From NCBI GenBank assembly GCA_017417025.1, contig JAFPZY010000042.1, positions 29,925 to 93,924 on the forward strand: a stretch of DNA of 64,000 nucleotides, given 5' to 3'. Below are positions 58,730 through 64,000 of the stretch, piece after piece. A model generated the notes under the pieces. The model saw only the letters and a list, made by a program, of their open reading frames with translations. It searched no databases and had not been told where the DNA came from. Position 1 is the stretch's first letter. The number at the start of each line of letters is the position of its first letter. The translations under genes were made by a program, and so were the position numbers. Source of the DNA: Paludibacteraceae bacterium. GTDB lineage: Bacteria; Bacteroidota; Bacteroidia; Bacteroidales; Paludibacteraceae.

Positions 58730-60487
58730 TTATGCTTTAATCTGTTTCTCGTTAAGAAGTTCGTTGAGTTTGACTTGGTACTCCTCGAAAGTCTCGCTGT
58801 GGAACTCCGAGTAGTTCATCTGCTTGCAGTAGTTGATGACGCGCTTGAAGTACTCGGAGACTTCGTTGAAGTTGTCGAAACTATAGTCGTGACGGCATAT
58901 ATCCATCACGATGTCAAGCATATAGCGCTGACGCTCGAGCGGACAGACGGCATCAATCTTGTCGAAGGCATCCTGCTGGAGAATGACGAAGTCGATTACT
59001 TCGGATTTCCAGAACTCCTCGTGGTAATCAACCGGTACTCCGTCGTCACCGAGAATGTTGATTTGTTCCTGAATCTCCTTGCCGCGCTGCAGATAAGTCT
59101 TCATGGAATTGACTTTCGGGAGCCAGTCTTTGTCAATGAGGTTGGCCATGTACTCCTCAAACTCAGGATACTCAATGTACTTGGAATAGGAGTCAATGGG
59201 ATTGACAGCGGGATAGCGTTTGTGGTCGGCACGGTTCTGCTCAAGAGCGTAGAAGCAGCGTGCGACTTTCTTAGTGCCTTCGGTGACTGGCTCTTTCAGG
59301 TTACCTCCGGCAGGCGAAACAGTGCCGAGGAAAGTGACAGAACCGGTCTTGCCATTATTAAGGTACACATAACCTGCGCGTGCGTAGAACGCTCCGATGA
59401 TAGCCGAGAGGTCCATCGGGAAGGCATCCTGTCCTGGAAGTTCCTCCATGCGGTTTGACATCTCACGGAGCGCCTGTGCCCAACGTGAGGTAGAGTCCGC
59501 CATGAGCAGGACGCGCAGTCCCATAGAGCGGTAGTACTCGGCGATGGTCATTGAGGTATAGACAGATGCTTCACGGCTCGCCACAGGCATGTTGGACGTG
59601 TTGGCGATGATGATTGTGCGCTCCATCAGTTTGCGTCCGGTGTGCGGGTCTTCAAGTTCAGGGAACTCGGTGAAGGTTTCCACAACCTCGTTGGCACGTT
59701 CACCGCAGGCAGCGATGATGACGATGTCGGCTTCCGCCTGCTTTGATATAGCGTGCTGGAGCACGGTTTTGCCCGTTCCGAAAGGTCCGGGAATGAAGCC
59801 CGTTCCGCCTTCGCAGATGGGGTTGGCAGTGTCGATGGTGCGCACGCCTGTCTCCAGAAGTTTGAATGGACGCGGTTTGGACTTGTAGGCGAGAATGGCT
59901 TTCTTTACAGGCCATTTCTGCACCATGGTCACGTTGTGGTCGTTGCCCTCGCTGTCGGTGAGTACGGCAATTGTATCCTCAATGCGGTATTCGCCGGCTT
60001 TGACTATGGACTTGACCGTGTACTGCCCTTCAAAGACGAAGGGCACCATTATTTTATGCGGCTGGTGGTTCTCGTCCACTTCGCCGAGCCATGCAGCAGC
60101 CTCAACCTTGTCGCCGACCTTTGCAAGAGGCTCGAACTTCCAGAGTTTCTCTTTGTCAAGCGGATAGTTGTACTCTCCGCGCTTGAGGAAAACGCCCGTG
60201 AGTTTGTCGAGGTCGTTCTGCAGACCGTCGTAGTTCCTACTCAAGAGTCCGGGACCGAGTGTAACTTCGAGCATGTGACCGGTGAACTCGACAAGATTGC
60301 CGACTTTGAGTCCGCGTGTGGACTCGAACACCTGCACGAAGACGTTGTCACCCGTGACTTTGATTACCTCCGCCATCAGCTTCGTTTCGCCGACGCTGAT
60401 GTAGGCAATCTCATTTTGTGCTACAGGTCCGTCCACCTCGACTGTAACGAGGTTGGCGATGATACCTTTTACTTTTCCTTGTGTCAT
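58730..60487 (-). CDS. atpA: V-type ATPase subunit A (catalytic)
   Basis: The 585-residue catalytic subunit has the P-loop GPFGTGKTV, the A-type non-homologous region after residue 110 (FKFEPLAKVGDKVEAAAWLG), Walker B and catalytic stretch LRVLLMADSTSRWAQALREM and GRKLMERTIIIANTSNMPVA. V-type A subunits distinguish this complex from the F-type enzyme. It hydrolyses or makes ATP in the cytoplasm. DUF2764 precedes it by 15 nt. Isoleucine is mainly ATC/ATT, unlike in the plus-strand block. Confidence 0.96.
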   Translation of the reverse strand: MTQGKVKGIIANLVTVEVDGPVAQNEIAYISVGETKLMAEVIKVTGDNVFVQVFESTRGLKVGNLVEFTGHMLEVTLGPGLLSRNYDGLQNDLDKLTGVFLKRGEYNYPLDKEKLWKFEPLAKVGDKVEAAAWLGEVDENHQPHKIMVPFVFEGQYTVKSIVKAGEYRIEDTIAVLTDSEGNDHNVTMVQKWPVKKAILAYKSKPRPFKLLETGVRTIDTANPICEGGTGFIPGPFGTGKTVLQHAISKQAEADIVIIAACGERANEVVETFTEFPELEDPHTGRKLMERTIIIANTSNMPVASREASVYTSMTIAEYYRSMGLRVLLMADSTSRWAQALREMSNRMEELPGQDAFPMDLSAIIGAFYARAGYVYLNNGKTGSVTFLGTVSPAGGNLKEPVTEGTKKVARCFYALEQNRADHKRYPAVNPIDSYSKYIEYPEFEEYMANLIDKDWLPKVNSMKTYLQRGKEIQEQINILGDDGVPVDYHEEFWKSEVIDFVILQQDAFDKIDAVCPLERQRYMLDIVMDICRHDYSFDNFNEVSEYFKRVINYCKQMNYSEFHSETFEEYQVKLNELLNEKQIKA

Positions 60488-60502
60488 ATTGTGTAAAAAA
60501 TC

Positions 60503-61228
60503 TTAAATCTGCTTAATGTTTACGCCTTTTTTCATGTCTGTCACCATTGAGCGGAAGACCTGTTCGCCTTCTTCTACGGTGAGCACCGCCCAGCGGTTCA
60601 GCATTTGGTTCTGAAGCCAGTATGCCAGCACGTTCTCCACCGAGAAGTGAATGAAGCGCGTTTTGTCCTCCAGCCACTCGAAGCGCAGCGCGTCAAGACG
60701 TTTCTCGCGCTCCATGAGGTTGTCGGTCTCAACAAGAGCCATGACCTCCGGCAGCGAGTCCATTACGCCCGCCAGCCCGAAGTCCTTCTGCGGGAGGTTG
60801 CGGCGCAGTATCTGCGCAACCTCGTTGTCGCCTACAACCGCCTTGCGCACATCAAAACCGTGCTTGCGGCAGATGGTGGCGGCGAGTACGTTATTGAGGT
60901 CCTGATTATACTGGAACCAGTTGCGGACAAAGGCATTGCCATGCTTTTTGCCGTATTCATAGAGGAGCTGCGTGCGCAAGTCTTCCTCCGAAAGGAGTTC
61001 GCGCACATCCTCCCACCATGCGGGCTGCCCGATGATGGAGTCGTCGTAGGCCTCCATCTGCTGCACCAGGAGCTCGTTGTCGGAGCGCATGCGCAGCAAT
61101 TCAAGCTGTTTCTTGTCTGCGGCGGAAAGCGTCTCGTCAAGCAGAGTCAAGAGAGCCTCCTCGGTCATAGGAGCCTCCGCACCTGCTTTCAGTTCGGGCA
61201 GACCTGCCAATAAACATTCGTAACCCAT
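60503..61228 (-). CDS. DUF2764 family protein (V-type ATPase-associated)
   Basis: The 241-residue protein (MGYECLLAGLPELKAGAEAP, then TEEALLTLLDETLSAADKKQ) matches the DUF2764 proteins that sit between subunits E and A in Bacteroidota V-type ATPase operons. It is soluble, mostly helical and Leu/Glu-rich (RREKRLDALRFEWLEDKTRF-like, here MEREKRLDALRFEWLEDKTR). By position and helical character it may replace the missing C subunit as the coupling part between shaft and membrane; that is an inference. It starts 1 nt after the E stop. Confidence 0.88.
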   Translation of the reverse strand: MGYECLLAGLPELKAGAEAPMTEEALLTLLDETLSAADKKQLELLRMRSDNELLVQQMEAYDDSIIGQPAWWEDVRELLSEEDLRTQLLYEYGKKHGNAFVRNWFQYNQDLNNVLAATICRKHGFDVRKAVVGDNEVAQILRRNLPQKDFGLAGVMDSLPEVMALVETDNLMEREKRLDALRFEWLEDKTRFIHFSVENVLAYWLQNQMLNRWAVLTVEEGEQVFRSMVTDMKKGVNIKQI

Positions 61229-61229
61229 G

Positions 61230-61814
61230 TCAGAAGAGCATTTCTACGAGTTGGGGACGAAGGAATTCTTTGAAATACGCCACAAATTCGGCTTCTCCGA
61301 AGGCAAGTTTGTAGCCGCCTTTTTCGGGACGAATCTGGAAGTCGGTCTTCAGGCCCTTGACCTCCTCAATCTTCACACCTTTGTCAAGCACGCCTTTTGC
61401 ATTGGCGGCAAAGTAGTCGTTAAGCGCTTTTGCGTCTTTGGCCTCAATGGTGACTGCCCCTTCTTTAGCCATCGATTCCGCCATCTTGGCGATAACAGAC
61501 TGCATGAAAGCCTTGTCAGCCGTGGCAGCCTTTACGCTGTCCTCTGCTATTTTGCCCGTAAGGAGATTGGCGACCTCCGTGCGGAGGACATTGACTGACT
61601 GCTCGGCGAACATGCGGAGTTCGGAACGTGTGTTCTTGTCAAGTTCTGCGGCTTTCTGCTCCGCCTGAGCAAGGCACTCCTGCGCCTTTCTTTCGGCTTC
61701 GGCAACAATAACGGCAGCTTTTTCCTCCGCCTGCGCCACAATTACTTTGGCTTCGGCATTCCCTTTTTCCACGCCTTCGGCATAGAGTTTGTCGGTGATT
61801 TCTTCCAGTTTCAT
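61230..61814 (-). CDS. atpE: V-type ATPase subunit E (peripheral stalk)
   Basis: The 194-residue protein begins with a long Ala/Glu-rich helix (KVIVAQAEEKAAVIVAEAER, then KAQECLAQAEQKAAELDKNT) that forms the stalk, and ends in the compact E domain (FQIRPEKGGYKLAFGEAEFV, EFLRPQLVEMLF). It is the first gene of the E-DUF2764-A-B-D-I-K operon. No partner G/H, C or F subunit gene is seen in the operon, as is usual for Bacteroidota. Confidence 0.92.
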   Translation of the reverse strand: MKLEEITDKLYAEGVEKGNAEAKVIVAQAEEKAAVIVAEAERKAQECLAQAEQKAAELDKNTRSELRMFAEQSVNVLRTEVANLLTGKIAEDSVKAATADKAFMQSVIAKMAESMAKEGAVTIEAKDAKALNDYFAANAKGVLDKGVKIEEVKGLKTDFQIRPEKGGYKLAFGEAEFVAYFKEFLRPQLVEMLF

Positions 61815-61848
61815 ATCATTAAAGTATTTGATTTTGCAAAATTTGGCG

Positions 61849-61880
61849 CAAAGGTACGAATATTTTTCCGTCCTTGCAAG
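61849..61880 (-). promoter_or_regulatory. Promoter of the V-type ATPase operon
   Basis: CTTG (61877-61880, one base off) and TACCTTTG (61849-61856) on the minus strand are 20 nt apart, 35 nt before the subunit E start. Confidence 0.65.
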
Positions 61881-62302
61881 AGATTTTGATTTTTTATTTT
61901 ATTTTCTTTTCCGTTACAACCTTTTTTACACTTACACTTTGCACAAAAATCAGGCAGGAACTGCAATTTGTGTCACGTCATCACCTCTATTTTTAATAAA
62001 AACACAGCACCTTGCGCAAAATAATGACAACGAGGTATAGGTGTAAATATACCTATTTTTCTCTATAGCGGATTGTTAGCGGGGGGGTAGCGGGTAGTTA
62101 GCGGTAATAAAGATACCAAAGATATGCCAAAGACATGTTGAATTTGTTCCGTAATTCGGCTTTCGACTATAGCGAAGCACTCTTTCTACTTTCGACTGAG
62201 TCATACTCCTCCCTCCATCATAATCATACCCCTCCATTATATAGTAAAAAATATAGGCAAATCTATCACCTGTTTTGCAAAAATTTTTCTTTTTTTTGCA
62301 TT
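61881..62302. other. AT-rich region without a recognisable gene
   Basis: About 420 bp with no usable frame. It has a G-rich run (agcgggggggtagcgggtagttagcgg, from about 62067, in two short blocks), and TTTCGAC pieces (62160, 62193) related to the GTCGAAA repeats. Confidence 0.45.
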
Positions 62303-62624
62303 TCTCCCAGATCTTCAGCAGTTAGCACAACGCGGTTGGCGCGATGATAAGAGGTTCTGCATCTTGCAGGATACGCTTGGCATCAAGTACACCATTGGCT
62401 ACGGCTGGATAAAATTCGGCAACCTTATCGGCATAGTCAAGGTTCGCAAAGAGCCCCTGGAGGTCGAGGGTATCGCCGAGGCGGTATGTCTTATCCAGCG
62501 CAAGGTATCTTAATACTTGATAAAAGTCAAGTTTTCTACGTAATAAACTTGATAAAATTGCTGCAAAAGTACTGTTTTTTTTGAATTGACCAAATTTTAG
62601 AAAAAGAAAATTAAAAAAATCCAA
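62303..62624. pseudogene. Possible gene remnant, strand unresolved
   Basis: The stretch is open on both strands in aligned codons. Plus strand (62303-62515): LPDLQQLAQRGWRDDKRFCI, then ILQDTLGIKYTIGYGWIKFG and a stop; there is no start codon and a poly-T run precedes it. Minus strand (62322-62624): RYLALDKTYRLGDTLDLQGL, then FANLDYADKVAEFYPAVANG, a clean stop and a promoter-like pair upstream (62564-62594). Either could be a fragment of a real gene; I recognise neither. Confidence 0.35.
62564..62594 (-). promoter_or_regulatory. Putative promoter reading leftward
   Basis: TTTG (62591-62594) and TACTTTTG (62564-62571) on the minus strand are 19 nt apart, one less than usual. The only candidate downstream is the doubtful frame ending at 62322. 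Confidence 0.4.
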
Positions 62625-62639
62625 GTTTTGTCCTCAAAA

Positions 62640-63081
62640 TGCTATTAAATGTGGACAAAAAGAGTCCCAGAGCAGCTTGCGCTGCCCTTGCTCAATTCCG
62701 GAAGATGTGCCCATCGACCTCCGTGTAATCGCCACATCGCGGTCACTATCCTCGTAAGCGCCTCAAAACCCCGTTTTAAGGGAAGTTACTCGGATGTGCG
62801 CCGCTCTCCCCACCGGATGCACTCTGTTAGCGTCCGTCGGGGCCCCCATCAAAAGCGACTGCCGAATAATCAATGCAGCATTGCAGCCACCGACAGGTAG
62901 AGTGAAGGGCACAGCTGCTTGGTCAGGGCAAACAAACGTGACAGAAAGAGGCAGACCGTAGGTAGGTATAAAAGAAAACTGCCAGCTTGTTATGAGTCAG
63001 CAGTCTTACACAATCCGTACTTGGGTTGCAAGCACAATGTAAAGGAAGTGCCTTTAGCTTGGCAACAGTTGCAATTTTTTG
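62640..63081. other. Unassigned GC-richer region
   Basis: About 440 bp that do not look like the AT-rich flanks. Short coding-like pieces occur in different frames, for example EDVPIDLRVIATSRS on the plus strand (62695-62739) and RMCAALPTGCTLLASVGAPI with PIKSDCRIINAALQPPTG after it (62793-62898), broken by stops and frame changes. This could be a decayed gene or an undescribed structured RNA. No tRNA, tmRNA, RNase P or SRP RNA signature is seen. Confidence 0.35.
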
Positions 63082-63963
63082 CTATTTATTGTTATTTAAC
63101 CGGATCTCCTCATGATAAAGGTAATTGACCAGTATCGGCTTTCCTTTTTCGGCTCGCCCATATGGCAGATCATTGCGTAAATACGGCATTTCATGCTCGG
63201 TAGCAAAGCGTTGCACGTCTTCCTCCAGACGATGCCACCAATTGCGTTTGCCTTTGTTGTAAATTTCATCGTACAGTGGCATAAGATGCGGATATTTTTC
63301 TGCAATGTAACGCATGATTACGGGTTTGAATTGTCCGCGCAGATTCAGGTTCTCCAGCCAAATGAGGTCGCACTGTTCGCGCACTCTCTCCATGATACTC
63401 CAAACATCTGTTATACCAGGGAAGATAGGCGAGATAAAACATACTGTGCGGATTCCTTTGTCGTAGACCTGCTTCATAGCAGCTAGCCGACGCTCTATAC
63501 TGACTGCTTCATCCATATCATTTTTGAACTGCTCGTCGAGCGTGTTGATTGACCATGATACGGTTACTTTTGGGAATGTACTCAGTACATCCAAATCGCG
63601 CAGCACGAGATCAGATTTGGTAGTGACAAGAATCTCCGCCTGTGCGCCCTGCAACTCCTCTAATAGCCGGCGTGTGCGACGGTAGTGCTCTTCTTGCGGA
63701 TTGTAGCCGTCTGTCACTGAGCCGATTACAATACGTTGCCCATCGAATTTGTGAGGGTCTTTTATAGGTTCCCAGTTCTTCACATCCAGAAACGTCCCCC
63801 ACGGCTCTGTATGTCCGGTAAAGCGTTTCATGAACGAAGCATAGCAATATTTGCAAGCGTGTGTACACCCCACATACGGGTTCACCGAGTAACCGCCCAC
63901 GGGCAGTGACGACTTGGTCATCACACTCTGCACTTGCTTCTCGGAAATAAGTATTTCACTCAT
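63082..63963 (-). CDS. Radical SAM protein, 'mobile pair' protein B-like
   Basis: The 293-residue protein has the radical SAM cluster in VGCTHACKYCYASFMKRFTG (CxxxCxxC), preceded by SVNPY, then EPWGTFLDVKNWEPI and IVIGSVTDGYNPQEEHY. ILVTTKSDLVLRDLDVL and FPKVTVSWSINTLDEQF follow, as in spore photoproduct lyase-like (SplB) radical SAM proteins. The wording closely fits the 'radical SAM mobile pair protein B' group, normally next to a second radical SAM gene. The partner, if present, would lie beyond 64000. Reaction unknown. Confidence 0.8.
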   Translation of the reverse strand: MSEILISEKQVQSVMTKSSLPVGGYSVNPYVGCTHACKYCYASFMKRFTGHTEPWGTFLDVKNWEPIKDPHKFDGQRIVIGSVTDGYNPQEEHYRRTRRLLEELQGAQAEILVTTKSDLVLRDLDVLSTFPKVTVSWSINTLDEQFKNDMDEAVSIERRLAAMKQVYDKGIRTVCFISPIFPGITDVWSIMERVREQCDLIWLENLNLRGQFKPVIMRYIAEKYPHLMPLYDEIYNKGKRNWWHRLEEDVQRFATEHEMPYLRNDLPYGRAEKGKPILVNYLYHEEIRLNNNK

Positions 63964-64000
63964 ATTATTCTTTTGATAATCACGACAAGTTCAATTACCA

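Noticed and set aside
62649-62900. 83-codon plus-strand frame
   Set aside because: Arg/Pro/His/Ser-rich translation typical of non-coding or antisense DNA; other frames in the same stretch look as plausible.

Overview
The window comes from the chromosome of a member of the Bacteroidota, most likely order Bacteroidales. Evidence: about twenty promoters of the Bacteroidota primary-sigma type (TTTG, then 19-20 nt, then TAnnTTTG); lineage-typical genes (DUF4831, DUF4835, DUF4248 and DUF5675 proteins, a V-type ATPase operon of the E-DUF2764-A-B-D-I-K type, pyrophosphate-dependent phosphofructokinase, a CCC-motif membrane protein beside DUF2752); and many lipoproteins and secreted proteins. There is no rRNA, no intact insertion sequence and no CRISPR array. 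One tRNA (Gln, CUG) is present.

Layout. 1-5.3 kb: a partial acyltransferase, a short YigZ protein, a 5'-nucleotidase-type lipoprotein, a secreted repeat protein and a starch-binding-module lipoprotein with a long structured leader. 5.6-11.6 kb: an accessory-looking module, mostly on the minus strand, with a DUF5675 protein, DUF4248 protein, two paralogous small proteins behind G-free CA-rich leaders, a RepA/AAA-type ATPase, an array of about 35 ten-to-eleven-bp TGTGCA repeats abutting the ATPase promoter, an unknown 137-aa protein and a divergent XRE regulator. 11.7-14.6 kb: two type II toxin-antitoxin pairs on either side of ettA. 14.6-37.7 kb: a plus-strand housekeeping block (fabD, aspS, lon, CNNM/CBS transporter, tex, hemerythrin-LuxR regulator, tilS, aroE, DUF4831, DUF4835, recN, rarA, hemW, a class A PBP, rlmN, ispG), mostly tightly packed in short operons. 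37.7-44.6 kb: a more AT-rich cell-surface section with a membrane Ser/Thr kinase divergent from an unknown 179-aa protein, an InlB B-repeat secreted protein and a lipoprotein behind duplicated promoter-leader modules, and small envelope proteins. 44.9-47.5 kb: PPi-dependent phosphofructokinase, a TPR-like secreted protein and tRNA-Gln. 47.6-61.8 kb, minus strand: pRiA4b-like protein, DUF2520 protein, M20 dipeptidase, the pntB-pntA2-pntA1 transhydrogenase operon and the V-type ATPase operon. 62-63 kb holds no convincing gene. A radical SAM protein resembling half of the 'radical SAM mobile pair' ends the window.

How the genes fit together. Energy and redox functions cluster on the right: the transhydrogenase couples NADPH to an ion gradient, and the V-type ATPase works with a gradient that the K-subunit ligands suggest is sodium. 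PPi-phosphofructokinase serves glycolysis. The plus-strand block serves fatty-acid synthesis, translation fidelity (AspRS, TilS, RlmN, EttA), DNA repair (RecN, RarA), proteolysis (Lon), peptidoglycan and isoprenoid synthesis.

The most unusual theme is repeat DNA. Many gene junctions carry 7-11 bp degenerate tandem repeats (TTGATAA/TTGACAA, GTCGAAA, GAGGAAT, TGATACGGTAG and others). Some supply stop or start codons, some echo the 3' end of the preceding gene, and in-frame tandem repeats occur inside recN, the DUF4831 gene and the AAA ATPase gene. The strongest candidates for an undescribed system are the TGTGCA array with its ATPase module and the duplicated promoter-leader cassette at 39.6 and 42.6 kb.
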